The notes: a model not told the origin generated them from the sequence alone. A stretch of DNA of 64,000 bases from Silurus meridionalis (GCF_014805685.1 NC_060906.1:21558626-21622625), one strand, 5' to 3'. Counted from the stretch's first letter, positions 33,626 to 45,380 are shown. Made by a program: numbers and translations.

Positions 33626-34680
33626 TCTTTCTGTGCAGTAGTGCAGTAGGGTAATTACACTTTTTAATATTTCTTGAATTGAGAAAACATATGAATTTGG
33701 AAAAGAATAAAATATCTTAAAATTAGCATTAAAAACACATTCCAAGCAGTCGATTTAGTGTAATCGACTTAAAACTAGCTTGTTAATTCGATTTTTTTAA
33801 TTCGATTTTTTTATTTGTGTGAAAAGATCTAAAAACCTGAGGTACTAAACAAGAGAATTCCTCTTCATTTAAGAATCGTAATGAAATATTCTGTCTTAAA
33901 ACGAGACAAAACTTTTAAACTTACAAATAAAAACAATATTAAAATTTAAATCACACTGCGTATTGTCAACAGTTATTTATTCAAATGTGGACGGTCTTGT
34001 AACACACAGTAGTTACCATGCAAACACAAAGCCAAATCAATAATTGCTGCTTCTCAAAATATTTACTGCAACATAAAACATAATTGAATGTATTTTTCTT
34101 TACTAAACGGTGAAAGATATTGAACATGAGAAACTAAAAGTGGCTTATTCATGAATTTTTCCTGGGTTTTTCACGGTTTTACAAACTTCAAGCCAAAACA
34201 CTGAACCCCATAACATTAGACCAGTGAAATTTCCGAACGGAAACGTAAAAACGCACCTCACCTGTGTTCTGAACTGCACGGCATCGGGAGAAAAAATTTT
34301 TTAAACGCACGACGATGCCAAAAGATAAACTTCCGAGAGAAATAGTTGTGAAAGGAAGGAGGAAGACAGTGAACAATGACTTTCTTGGTAGGCTACTGTT
34401 TAAAGACAAGCCATTGTAACACATGAGTCTGGGTGAAGGGAGAGCTCGCTAACTCCAGTTGCAACAGAAACTCGTTCCAAAACTCGTGCTTTTTTATTTT
34501 TCTTGGCAACAGTGTTACAGGTTAGTCAAAGAAACTTAGAAATGAGCATCAGAAAATAATAAGGACATATTCCTCGGTCTTGCACACATAAAATTAATAA
34601 GATTTTTATGGCTAGAAATAAAATTGTCTATTGTCTTGACTTGAAGTTTTTTTAGTGTAGATCTTGTTTTGGAGTGGATG
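33626..34680 (+). repeat. AT-rich family C repeat, copy 2, interrupted
   Basis: Left part 33626-34137 runs through gtgtgaaaagatctaaaaac, cttgtaacacacagtagtta and attgaacatgagaaactaaa. The right part resumes at 34591 with aataagatttttatggctag. The centre is replaced by a family E element. Confidence 0.7.
34138..34590 (+). mobile_element. MITE family E, partial copy
   Basis: Matches 26990-27445 from aatttttcctgggtttttca to cctcggtcttgcacacat, with a 17-base deletion near 34300. Terminal repeats are missing. It keeps a 34-codon frame at 34315-34419 equal in length to that of the other copy. Confidence 0.78.
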
Positions 34681-35580
34681 ATATAGTACAAATATAATTT
34701 GATGATTCTTTTATTAGCTACTAGACACTATGTGTATGTCAGAATTGAATAAATAAACAGACAAATAATGATATCAGGCATATCCCATAAAACCATATGG
34801 TAAATTAATTCCTCTAGACATTGATATCTATCACAACACAGAATCACTGAGGTATGGTTTTGAGAGACACATGCATGTTGGCTTTGTTTCTATGCAACAA
34901 ACTCTGCAATGTAATGGTATTTCCTTTGACCAAAAAAATATATAAATGTCCAGATGTTACAATTTATTTCCATTGAAAATTCCCCTCATCAGCTTGTTGT
35001 ATGGTGAAGTCGGATCCAATGAGAAGACGGAATATGGATAATCATTTGTCCTCCTCACATGTTGCTTATGTGGCTATTTCTTGTCGATTTCTTCTCTACA
35101 ACATCTGAAGGATTCGACCATTTCTGTTCACACAGGCTGCTCAGGTGCTTGTTCAGTCTCTTGTCATTTTAAGACTGGACTACTGGACATATTGATCACC
35201 TGGGTTGGCCAGACCATGTCTAGACTTTTTTACGATAAGGTCATCGGAACGCATTTCTATCATAAGACAGGGAATTACCTGAAATTGCTTCCAGGTTGCT
35301 TTGTGTGATTTACAACTAAACTGCTAACAGACGTCTCAGCTGATTAACTATTTTGGGGGAATTTAAATGTTCAGCTAAACTTAACCATAACGATAACATT
35401 TTAGCATGTGCTAGATCAGATTAGCAGGATTTTGCACCATGGATGAAAATTGCTATATATAAATTGATATATATATATTGGATTTTGCAATAAATGGCAA
35501 CAATTGTCAATGAGGAGAGGGAAATGTAATTAAAAATTATAAAATCTATTTATAGTTATCTTTTTCTTCCCCAAAGCCCA
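34681..35580. other. Intron sequence with a LINE scrap
   Basis: Bases 35075-35190 encode, on the plus strand, a short piece of the LINE also found at 53440-54570 (FLSTQAAQVLVQ-like, SLVILRLDY). Otherwise AT-rich and unassigned. Confidence 0.5.
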
Positions 35581-36240
35581 GTGAGTCTCGGGTGATGTGC
35601 TCTTTGCCTCTTCAACGTCAACACGTCTTCTTGCAGTCCCCGAGGCAGGGCTTTATAAAGGCATGGCTGATCTTCTCTGACGCCGCACCTGGGTATCTTG
35701 CAGCCCTTTTTGCCTTGTGTGCTGCAACTTATCCTGAGGGACAAAGCCAGAGGACAGCCGCAGCACTAAAGCGGCGAATCACATTAGCGCGATATCTGCT
35801 TTGGGCTTATCAGCCGCGGCTCTCAGAAATGGAAATGGCGAGAGAGTGGAACTGAAGGCTGGATGAATAATGAAGAAGAAGGGATTGCTTTTGGAAGCCA
35901 GGCGCCGAGTCAGACAGAGACAACACAATGACGATGGCTATTTTCAGACAAGACCTGGAATTTCTCCTCTTCTTCATCTCGTTACACCCCCCACCCACCC
36001 CAAAATCCCGAACTCTGACGGCTTGTCAGCTCCGTCCCAAGATTGGAGGCAGTCTTCAAAACCAAGGGAGAACACTTCGAGGATTTTTTTACAGAGCTGT
36101 ATCCAAACAACTCACAAATATATTCAGGCACTGTGTGGGGAAGCTTCCAGAAATAGACTGGGAAAAGAAACGGTTCAAACATCGATCCCATATCATGAAT
36201 AGAGTTGATGTTAAGGACAATTAATTATTTATTATATTTA
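35581..36240. other. Unassigned GC-richer island
   Basis: This block (35590-36190) lacks any repeat signature seen elsewhere in the window and is distinctly richer in G and C, with cgccgcacctgggtatcttg and gcgaatcacattagcgcgat. It could be a conserved noncoding element. Open frames on both strands have no family resemblance. Confidence 0.4.
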
Positions 36241-36242
36241 TA

Positions 36243-36625
36243 TACACGATATGGACAAGATTATTGGGACACTTGCTTTTTCCAGCCATATGTGTACATC
36301 ATCTCCTTCTGGGAAGTGGCAGCTTAGTGGTCAAGGCATTGGACTTTGAACCCCAGGCCTCCTCACCACACCTACATTTTACATTTGATGCTCTTATCCA
36401 TTTATCTCATTCATACAATCAAGCAGCTGTGGGGTTAAGCACCTCATAACCCCCAGGGTGTGGCTGAGATTTGAACTCACAACCTTCAGATCCAAAATCC
36501 AATTCCTTAACCACCAAGCTACCACCTATATCAGTGCCTCGATTTACTAACACCCTTGTGGCTGAATGGATCTCCATAAAATCTACTGGAACATCTTCCC
36601 AGAAGATTGGAGGTTATTATAACGT
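36243..36625 (+). mobile_element. Tc1-like family B pieces around two SINE pieces
   Basis: A left terminus (gatatggacaagattattgg, ttttccagccatatgtg) and a right part (gtgcctcgatttactaacac, cttcccagaagattggaggt) flank 36308-36535. Within this is a plus-strand SINE head (gtggcagcttagtggtcaag) and a minus-strand SINE copy (atttgaactcacaaccttca..ccttaaccaccaagctacca). Confidence 0.65.
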
Positions 36626-36639
36626 TATAGTTCGTTACA

Positions 36640-37265
36640 GAAATTTGAACCTCACATGTTTGCGAGTTTTGAGCACAATATGGACAGTAAATTGATAAAA
36701 TATTATTGTAATTTACCTTTATCAAATAATTGATTCAATACTTTTAAATGAAAGTTAATGTAGGTTAATTTAAAGGATTTTAAAGGGAATAAATCATATA
36801 TCAAATTATCAAATGTATATTTAGATAACTGACATTAATGGTTCCATTATCCGCCATCATTTTGCCACAAAGGCTTTTGGGAGGTTCAATGCGCTCAAGT
36901 GACCTGTTCATTTCGCTTTACCTCAGTACTTTTGTGTTTTTGAGTATTGAGATTGAACTTTGGCGGTGGACGATGACAAGGACCCAGAAGGCTTGATGAG
37001 AAACGGCGCATGGTGTAGAGCAGATACCTTCGGGGGAACTGAAACATTGTTTGCATTTGATTTCTGTGGTATATTCTGTGGTACACTGAAAGCCTGGTCT
37101 TGTGCTTTGATGTCATCACACTGCAAAGATAGATGTAGTGCTATTAATTATGCATGGGGTCATATTTGCATATTTCACTGCTTGGAAGTTTGGGATGGCA
37201 AATTATTCGCGGTTGCCAGATGTGGACGACTGTAGCTGTGCACACTCTCCGTTATTTAGCAGTAT
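36640..37265. other. Intron sequence, nothing recognised
   Basis: No repeat or exon signature apart from AT-rich runs at 36690-36830. Confidence 0.45.
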
Positions 37266-37267
37266 TA

Positions 37268-37331
37268 CTCAGACCTGCTCTCTCTGTGCTCTCTCTCTTT
37301 CTCTCAATGGCTTTCTCTCTCTTTCTCTCAA

Positions 37332-37383
<52 letters not shown>

Positions 37384-37591
37384 AATGTCTTTCTTCTTCT
37401 CAGTGTCTATCCCTCTCTAAATGTCTCTCTCCTTCTCTCAGATGTTTCTCTCAGTGTCTTTATCTCAGTGTCTTTCTCTCAGTTTCTTTCTCTGTCTCTG
37501 TGTGTCTTTCTTTCACTTTAAAAGGATTCTCTTTTTGATGTCTTTTATTTCTCTCTCAGTGTCTTTCTTTCAATGCCGGTCTTTCTCTCAG

Positions 37592-37652
<61 letters not shown>

Positions 37653-37655
37653 CTA

Positions 37656-37697
<42 letters not shown>

Positions 37698-37936
37698 CCT
37701 CTCTCTTTCTCTCAATGTCTTTCTCTTTCTCAGTGTCTATCACTCTCTAAATGTCTCTCTCTTTCTCTCAGATTGTTCCCTTGATGTTTCTCTCAGTTTC
37801 TTTCTCTGTCTCTGTGTGTCTTTCTTTCTGTCTAAAATAATTCTCTCTCTTGATGTCTTTGTATTTATCTTTCAATGTCTTTGTCAATGCCTTTCTTTCT
37901 CTTTTCAATGTCTTTCTCTCAGTGTCTTTCTCAGTG

Positions 37937-37986
<50 letters not shown>

Positions 37987-38149
37987 TCTTTCATTCAATA
38001 TCTTGTTTTCTCTCTTAATGTCTATCTCTCTTGATCTCTTTTCTTTTTTCTCTCAATGTCTTTCCCTTTCTCTTTCTCTCTCAATTGCTTTATTTCTCTC
38101 AATGTCTTTACTTTCTCCTAATATCTTTCTCGCACTGTCTTTCTCTCAG

Positions 38150-38198
<49 letters not shown>

Positions 38199-38215
38199 AC
38201 TCTAAGAATCTTTCT
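37268..38215. repeat. 950-base CT-rich polypyrimidine tract
   Basis: The plus strand is nearly all C and T, with pure CT runs at 37334-37380, 37600-37647, 37658-37692, 37937-37983 and 38156-38194. Between them, phrases such as ctcaatgtctttctct and ctcagtgtctttctc recur. A longer unit (ttctttctctgtctctgtgt, gtctttctttc..) at 37481-37540 recurs at 37797-37845. Open frames here are Ser/Leu/Phe runs and are not genes. Confidence 0.93.
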
Positions 38216-38835
38216 CGCAATATCTTTCTCCCACTCAGTACTTGTACGTGCTACACGTGAAAAATGACGGCTTAACGCATCAGTGCGTTTCATTACGCAG
38301 CACAATATATGATTGAACGTTCCTGCATCGACAGAAAAATGCAAATCTGATCTACTATATGATTGTAATCGGGAATTATGACGTGTTTCTGTACACAGAT
38401 CAACATTTCCTATACGTGTTTGGGGTTTACATCGAATTCCTGAGGCCATAATTGAGTCTCGGATTTTAAAACACCGTGACACTACGTTCAGTTTTATTCT
38501 TTTAAAATCAGACTTGTTGATGGCGGTGACATTTACACCTTCACCCGGCTACAAAAATATCCGTGTGAGTAACACGTAATTACTCTCCCACGCGGCGATT
38601 TTACAGAACGCAGAATATTGCACTGAAAGGTGCTTCACCTTCTCCTCAAATGAATTGCAGAAATATAAATATTAATCTAATCACAAAATGCTGTTTCATC
38701 CTTTTCGTGCTGTTTTTTTTTTATTTATGTTTAAAAAAGTATTAACGAATGAATGCACATCGTTTGTCCATTAGTATTAGGACACCTGACTAACACTGGC
38801 TACAACTAGCTAGTTTTTTTTCCCCAGCTTTTACA
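38216..38835. other. Intron sequence, nothing recognised
   Basis: Balanced composition, no repeats or exon-like signals. Confidence 0.45.
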
Positions 38836-39130
38836 CTATATGGCCAAAAGTATTGGAACTCCTGACTTTTCAATTCAATTCATCATTATTTGTATTGCGC
38901 TTTTAACAATAAACATTGTCTCAAAGCAGCTTTACATGGATAATGTGGTGATAAAGAATGAATAAGATGTTCTTTATAAGTGTAAGTTTGTCCCTGATGA
39001 ACAAGCCGGTGGCGACTGTGTCGAGAAAAAACTCCCTGAGATGGCATAAGGAAGAAACCTTGAGAGGAACCAAACTTAAGAGGGAACCACATCCTCATTT
39101 GGGTGTCACCAAATGTCCATTTATTACAGC
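38836..39130 (-). mobile_element. Tc1-like terminus abutting an L2-type 3' end
   Basis: A family B terminus (tatatggccaaaagtattgg, aactcctgactttt) stops at 38871, where a minus-strand L2-type end starts (caattcaattcatcattatt, tgtattgcgcttttaac). The L2 blocks continue to gaaaccttgagaggaaccaa and agggaaccacatcctcattt. Confidence 0.8.
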
Positions 39131-39572
39131 TAAATGATGTTGGGGTGTGCAGTGATGGTGATCAGATGTGAAAATGTAGTCCTGAGAAAATAGATGTGCC
39201 AAGCTTGTAGCATCAAACTTATAAAGGCTAGAGGCTGTAATTGGTGTCAAAGGTGCTTAAACACAGTATTGAGCAAAGGCTGTTAATACTTATGTACATG
39301 TGATTTGCAAAGACTTCTTTCACGTTGTCATTATGGGGTATTGTTTGTAGAATTTTAAGGAATCCATTTTGAAATAAGGCTGTAATATGAAATGTGGAAA
39401 AAGTCAATCGCTGTAAATTCTTTTTGGATGCACTGAACCAGTCCTATGCTCAGGTGCTCATGCTCATATATATAAAATCTACAGGAGGAGGTTTCCTCAG
39501 TATTCTCAGCATTCAGTATTGCGCAGAATCGAGAGTGTGTTTCTCATTGCGGTGCTGTATCTCTGTCTTCAG
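39131..39572. other. Intron upstream of exon f
   Basis: Ordinary intron, including a fragment (acttatgtacatgtgatttg, cattatggggtattgtttgt) that looks like a widespread fish repeat, but I cannot place it firmly. Confidence 0.45.
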
Positions 39573-39695
39573 GAGATGGAGCTGCAGTTCGAGAAGGAAC
39601 GCAGCTCACTGGAGGAGCAGAAGAACCGTCTTAGGGAGCAGCTGAACAGCCTGAGAGAGGAGCTCACCATCAAACTCAACCTGGCCAACAGCGAG
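39573..39695 (+). CDS. fam184a: fam184a coding exon f (41 codons)
   Basis: This short exon reads EMELQFEKERSSLEEQKNRL.. to ..LTIKLNLANSE and corresponds to human KLNLEEDKNQLQQELENLKE.. to ..KLNTANQE. It is 123 nt, phase 0 at both ends, with a good pyrimidine-rich acceptor (tgtatctctgtcttcag) and donor GAG/gtgaga. It follows the longest intron in the window, 9.7 kb, which contains the CT-rich tract and several transposon insertions. Confidence 0.92.
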
Positions 39696-40254
39696 GTGAG
39701 AGCATCTACAGTTTATCCTCGAACCCTTCACTTTTTTACATCGTGAGATACTGTACAGTGTACAGTCTGAAGAGAAACATTGGTGTAGCTTGATATGGTG
39801 GTGGACTTAACCATATAGTGGAGGAACATGTGGAGAAGTATGTAGAGAAATCTCTGAGAAAATTACCTTCGGCCAGCTTTACTAAGCATTAAATTAGTTT
39901 ATGCTAATATCATTTAGCATTACTTAGCATTAATTTCAGCATTATTGATCTCAGTAGTGGTAGTCTAATAGTTATGTAGAGATATTTAGTTATGAAATAT
40001 AATCAAGCTTAACATTCTGCAATAAGACCTAAAAAAAAACCTATGTGGCAAAAATATAACATTCACTTGTGCGCCAAGCAATACGCGAGCTTTACGCATT
40101 AAACTATATATAAGCAAAGTAAGTCAAACTTTAGCAGTATTAATATGAAAAACTAAATAGGTGAGGTGTAAAACAGTAGCACTTAAACATCTGAGGCCAG
40201 GAAAACATGACCTGTGTATGGTATCAGAAATGAGAGACATTTCATCAAGGCGCA

Positions 40255-40615
40255 AGAAAATCAATTCTTTTGGCCTCTCCCAGTAGGGGGCTCCACAGCG
40301 CATTATCCGTCTCCACACCCCCCTGTCCTCTACATCTGCCTCTTTCACCCCAACTACCTGCATGTCTTCCCTCACCACATCCATAAACCTCCTTCTTGGT
40401 CTTCCTCTTCTCCTCCTTCCTGCTGGCTCCATCCTCAGCATTCGCCTACTGATATACCCCATGTCCCTCCTCTGCACATGTCCAATCCATCTCAATCTCA
40501 CCTCCCGCACCTTGTCTCCAAAAGTCCTACATGGGCTGTCCCTGTAATAAACTAATTTCTAATTCTGTCCATCGTCATCACTCCCAACAAAAACCTCAAC
40601 ATGAACAGCAAGAAA
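40255..40615 (-). mobile_element. RTE-type LINE 3' fragment
   Basis: The minus strand encodes VREVRLRWIGHVQRRD-like, MGYISRRMLRMEPAGRRRRG and RPRRRFMDVVRED, the C-terminus of the same LINE as 23531-24425. The frame covers 40510-40124. It is nearly intact over this part, more so than the other copies. Confidence 0.85.
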
Positions 40616-40800
40616 ATCAATTGATATTTTTAAACTGGGTATGGGAACAGAAAAAAATCAGATACATATGTAACTCAGAGAAGAAGGAGATTAGCGAGAC
40701 ATGCGGATGAGGTGAATGAGACTTCAAAAGTGGAGAAAAATCTCAGAGAAATATGTATATGTTTGTGGGTTTTTTCGATTTGCACTTGCTAGTGTCAGGT

Positions 40801-41020
40801 CCCCTGGTGGTCTAGTGGTTAGGATGCGGCACTCTCACCGCTGCGGCCCGGGTTCGATCCCCGGTCAGGGAACCAACCTCAGCCACTCTTAGTGCCGGTC
40901 CCAAGCTCGGATAAATGGGCAGGGTTGTGTTAGGAAGGGAATCCAGCGTAAAAACGTGCCAAATCAAACATGCAGAGGATCCGCTGTGGCGACCCCTAAT
41001 GGTAGAAGGCAAAAGAAAGT
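40801..41020 (+). repeat. SINE with tRNA-Glu-like head and RTE-type tail
   Basis: Bases 40801-40872 fold as a tRNA-Glu cloverleaf with anticodon CTC. They include ggtctagtggttaggatgcg (A box), a perfect T-arm ccggg/cccgg around the B box ggttcgatcc, and an acceptor stem with one mismatch at its first pair. An encoded CCA follows at 40873-40875, which eukaryotic tRNA genes lack, so this is tRNA-derived, not a functional tRNA gene. The body runs on to gatccgctgtggcgacccct and gaaggcaaaagaaag, the tail shared with the RTE-type LINE copies. Confidence 0.85.
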
Positions 41021-41029
41021 TTAGTGTCA

Positions 41030-41740
41030 GCTGACTTGTGGCATTGCTGTTTGGGATGTGCCTCCTAAAAGCTCGTAGGACATGCTGACTGAACACAGTA
41101 AAGCTGTTTTGATCCTTTCACATCAATGACCGGAAGCTTCTTAAATTTCCTGCAAGGAAAATGTTTAAAAGCCACCCTGCAAACGTCTGAGTTTACGACA
41201 ATTACTACATTGATTAAAAAAAAAATCCTGTAGTAAAACTTCCCAAACTTAATTTTTTGGATCTCACTCCAGACAGTACTGGATACGTATTCAATTATTG
41301 CTATTGTGTATGAAGTTCTGCTTTTCTGCTCACCACAGTTGTAGAGTGTTTATTTGAGTTTCTATAGGCTTCTTGTTAGCTAAGGGTCCAGTCCAGTCCA
41401 GTCATCATCCTCCATGATCTCTTTTATCAACAAGGTGTTTCAGCCTGCAGTTTCAATGTTTGCACTGGAGACCCTTTCCGCATATTTGATAGAATTACGG
41501 TATATTATTAAAGAAAATGCCCTTTTAGAGTAGATCTTCCATCATACAAATTCAAGAGAATGAGGTGTTACTATAGATACATCTATAGGTACTGTAGTAG
41601 TATCTTTAGTATATCAATATAGTAGTATACTATAAATACAACTATAATATCATGAAAATTCATTATTTTTTCTCCAATCAGGTTTGAGAATTTAACAGCA
41701 CTGTGGTATTGGCTTTCAAGTTTAGCCCAGCTGAGCCAGA
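41030..41740. other. Intron sequence, nothing recognised
   Basis: AT-rich with no repeat family match. A cagtccagtccagtcat run at 41390-41406 is a short local repeat. Confidence 0.45.
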
Positions 41741-41741
41741 T

Positions 41742-41872
41742 GAACAGTGGTAGCTTAGTGGTTAAGGTGTTCTTTGGACTGGAAGGAAAATCTCATTACA
41801 GCACTACCAAGCTGCCACTGCTGGGTTTTTAAGAAAGACCCGTAATTAACCCTCAAAAAAAAAAAAAAAAAT
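41742..41872 (+). repeat. tRNA-derived SINE copy with poly-A end
   Basis: A-box head gtggtagcttagtggttaag, then a shortened body with gaccctt..ttaaccctc and a 16-base A tail. The poly-A end marks it as a retroposed copy in plus orientation. Confidence 0.75.
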
Positions 41873-42020
41873 GACTTTGTTGTTGTTGTAGTGATACAAC
41901 AAAATGTGTTTGTTAGCTCTCAGACACCAGCAGCAATTAAGAACATCTATGAATTACTCAATATAAAAAAACATTGGGAAAATTGGGAAATGGTTAAGTA
42001 TTACACAGACATATACAAAA

Positions 42021-42021
<1 letters not shown>

Positions 42022-42058
<37 letters not shown>
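42022..42058. repeat. ATA/AAT trinucleotide repeat
   Basis: About 12 units of AAT. Confidence 0.95.
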
Positions 42059-42059
<1 letters not shown>

Positions 42060-42424
42060 AGTCTATTAAAATGAACTAATTGTAATGTCTTGTAATGTAA
42101 TAAAAGTAATGTAAACCTTGAGCATGCTATGGCTTTAAATACATAGTTTTTAATTTATTATTATTTTAAAAAGGATAAAAGGGAAAAAAAACAATTAGTA
42201 TGTGGTAAAATAGTTATGTAAGTGGTTAAACTGGTTTTTTTTTTTATCTAGCTCAGTGTTAGTGATGTGTGTGATGGTGCTCTTATCATTTGACAGAAAT
42301 ATCTCTGTGGGTGTCATCTTTATTATAATACTCGTCCATGTGTAAAATGTCAGGAAGCATTTGTAATTTATTAGCATTTCGTCCATTTTCTGGATTTTTG
42401 GCTCGTTCAAGTAGCTGTCTTTTA

Positions 42425-42590
42425 CCTTTACATTTATGCCATTTGGCAGATGCTCTTATCCAGAGTGACTTATACCTGAGCAGTTGAGGTTTAGGGGCCT
42501 TGCTCAAGGGCCCAGCAGTGGCAGCTTGGTGGGATTTGAACTTGTGACCTTCCGATCCAATGACTTAACCACTAAGACTTAACCACTCTT
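42425..42590 (-). repeat. tRNA-derived SINE copy
   Basis: Minus-strand copy: tail tttacatttatgccatttgg and cagatgctcttatccagagt, central gggccttgctcaagggccca, B box inverse ggatttgaacttgtgacctt, and the inverse A box at the right end (cttaaccact). Confidence 0.85.
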
Positions 42591-42599
42591 CCTTGTTTG

Positions 42600-44270
42600 T
42601 TTATCAGTCGTTAGCAGAAAACCCTTTCATTCTAACGCCATTCTGAAGTAAGGCTCGAATAAACTTTGAATAATCTACTGCAAAACTTGAACGGTTAAGT
42701 TTAAGTCGTTCGAGCTCGTCGTTTTCAGCTCCGTTTCTCCAAAGCTTTGTGCGGTGGATCTGTAGCTCTCTGGTGGGCGGAACGAGCAGGGCCCTATTTC
42801 AGAGTGATTAATTTCAGCGGTGTGTGTTTTGCGTCTCATTACTCTTGCTGTTTTAATGGGTTCTTCGCTCTCGGAACTGGCTGCGTGTCACACAAAGTCC
42901 CACCAATGCTGTGGGGCAAGGACTCCACTTTGGCACCGACTCTTTATTGCTCTCTGGTTCCTCATTCAACACTATTGTGGCATCGTTCCTCTTTTCTTTT
43001 CATTACAAGAGCCTGATAGGTACAGCAGAGCCAGGTGTAGAACATCTGCAAGGCTAATGAAGTTAGTGACACCTTGCTGTTCGACTGCAAAAGTTTGCAT
43101 CCGATATCATTCCTCAGAGGGGAAATAAGTATCACTGGTCTACAAAATTATCGACCTCTGAGTAAAATTGTGCTAATTCTTAAATATTTTATAATATATT
43201 GAGATGAATTAGAAAACAGGTGATGAAGGTGCTGGATGGGGGAAGGTTTTCAAGATATTTTACAATAAAGATTTATAATGATCTATACACAGGTGAGTAT
43301 ATTTCTGTGTCATGAACATAAAGTCTCGTAACTTCTCGACAAAGTCTGGTAGAACAATGAAAATGGTACCATATGAAAGTTTATACATGTAACTTTGATT
43401 AAAATGTTTTACCTAAAGATTATTACCCAATTTATTGGTATTTTATTGTAGAGTAAATTGGTCTTGACCAGATCTACACATCATACATTTGGTGGCTTGT
43501 GAAAGTGTCATTTCCAAGGAATCCTAAATGCCTTGAAACTGTGTAAACAACGCAGACAACTTCTGCTACATTTGTGACGAGGTTACACAAACTGCAGAAT
43601 GATAGCAGTGGTAAAAATAAGGCATCACCTATATTTTGGATTCAAAATAGGGGATCAGGACAAGAGTTTAGCTACTCGTTATTGTGCAACTTATCCGCTT
43701 CTTTGGCTAACATCTTACACTCGCATTTAGACTATTTCCCTATAAAAAAACTGCGGGGGAGTGGGTGATGCATGAAGCATGGGGTGAAATTCCAACAGGA
43801 TATCGCAGGCATGGAGAAAGGACACCAAGGTAAATGGAGTTTGTCCATGAGTCCTGATTACTGCTCGAATCGCTCCAGGGATGATCCTATTTGCAGTTTA
43901 TGAGAGAGACGACATGAAAAGTGCCCGTTAGATACCTAATAATTGGAACTGTTGTTGTTTCAGATGTCTGATGTTAGAACTTGTATTCTGTAATTATCTG
44001 ATATTCGCAAATATTTTGTCAGCTTTAAAAACTGCATCATTTTGAGGTTGTATCTTAATAGTCCGGGAAGCTACACAGCAATGGGATCAACCCATACACA
44101 ACTTTTTTTTTTTTTAAAGAATGAAAATGTTACATGGAATAAACCAATAAATAAATGGAAAGTAAAGTTGTTGGTTTCAATAAAAAGATGTGGCACCCTT
44201 TCTTATTTCTATATCACATTTTACAAAAAATGTAAGCAACATAATTGCACAACTCTCTTCTAATTTTAAA
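42600..44270. other. Intron sequence, nothing recognised
   Basis: Bases 42690-43020 are GC-richer than their neighbours and free of recognised repeats. The rest is AT-rich. Open frames here lack family resemblance or flanking splice signals. Confidence 0.4.
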
Positions 44271-44274
44271 TTAG

Positions 44275-44440
44275 GGGGAGGTGGAAGCTCAGTGGTTAAG
44301 GCATTGGACTTTGGGTCAGAAGGTCACAGGCTCAAATCCCACTGCTGGGCCCTTGAGGAAGGCCCTTAACCCTCCCCTGTTTAGTTTTCACTAAGTCACT
44401 CTGGATAAGGGCGTCTGCCAAACGGCATAAATGTAAATTA
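44275..44440 (+). repeat. tRNA-derived SINE, best-preserved copy
   Basis: The pol III A box is at 44284-44296 (gaagctcagtggt) and the B box at 44329-44339 (ggctcaaatcc), spaced as in a tRNA. The body follows with gggcccttgaggaaggccct and taaccctcccctg, and the tail cactctggataagggcgtct ends in aaatgtaaatt. The spacing and A/B boxes support a tRNA origin. This copy serves as the reference for the others in the window. Confidence 0.88.
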
Positions 44441-44807
44441 TTTTGATGCTTTTTTTGGCCCTGACGCTGTATCTTGGAAACTGGAGCCAATTAACAATCG
44501 GGACTTAATTTTCCATTATTAATGACCCAAATCTGGTCAAATTTAGCTACTTCCATTTCTTAGGCTTTCTCCTTGTAGACCAGTGTATTTGGAGGCTTTA
44601 GTTTTTGTTTTTTTATTTGTCTTTAGTAAATACACTATGTCTGATTCAAGTGTCTTTTGTCTTTGTACTTAAAAAAATACATGTACTAAGTACCCACTAA
44701 TTTCCCATGGAAGAACTCACAATTCTAAACCTAAACTCAAATTGGAAATACTTAAGTACATGTCAGAGCCCAAAATTCTTTACTTTAACTTGAGTGAAAA
44801 AGTGTAG

Positions 44808-44880
<73 letters not shown>
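44808..44880. repeat. TATC microsatellite
   Basis: About 18 uninterrupted TATC units. Confidence 0.97.
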
Positions 44881-44881
<1 letters not shown>

Positions 44882-45380
44882 ATGCTATGAATCATATTAA
44901 CATATTAAAAGTCATCTGACTTTTTTAGATCCTGAAGCAGTTTTGAAAAGCCTTAAACATCATTCATGTTTGTATTTTGGAGAATTTTCTCCAAAAAAAG
45001 GTTTAAACGTGTATAGTAATAAAAAGAAGTTTTGGGGACAATGAGATTGAACTGGGACTGAAATAGGTTTAAATCATGGATTATGTGGACCGGAGTCTTT
45101 CGGGGACATTGAAATAGTTCTGAGATAATTTTGAGTCCTGTATTATGTAGATTTGAGTTTTTTGAGAACATTGTTGTGAAAAAAAAACCCTATTTCATAC
45201 ACCCATATAAAACAATAATTTAATTTACATTTGTGTGCCACTTTTAAGAATTTTTAGAAAGGCTTCATGCGAGGGAGTGTTGATGGTCATGCATATCAAT
45301 GTATAATCAAATGTTTGGTGATAGGATCCTTATCATCGTTTTGTTCTTTCTGCTCTCTGTAAATATCTTGTTTCCTAGCA
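44881..45380. other. Intron sequence, nothing recognised
   Basis: AT-rich. Two partly similar blocks around 45030-45100 and 45100-45170 (ggacattgaaatagttctga versus gggacaatgagattgaactg) hint at an old local duplication. Confidence 0.4.

Noticed and set aside
37138..38260. Overlapping Ser/Leu/Phe-rich frames of up to 153 codons
   Set aside because: They are translations of the CT-rich tract in several frames, with no conserved content.
40801..40875. Functional tRNA-Glu (CTC) gene
   Set aside because: The encoded CCA, the mismatch in the first acceptor pair and the LINE-like tail show a SINE; no terminator follows the tRNA part.
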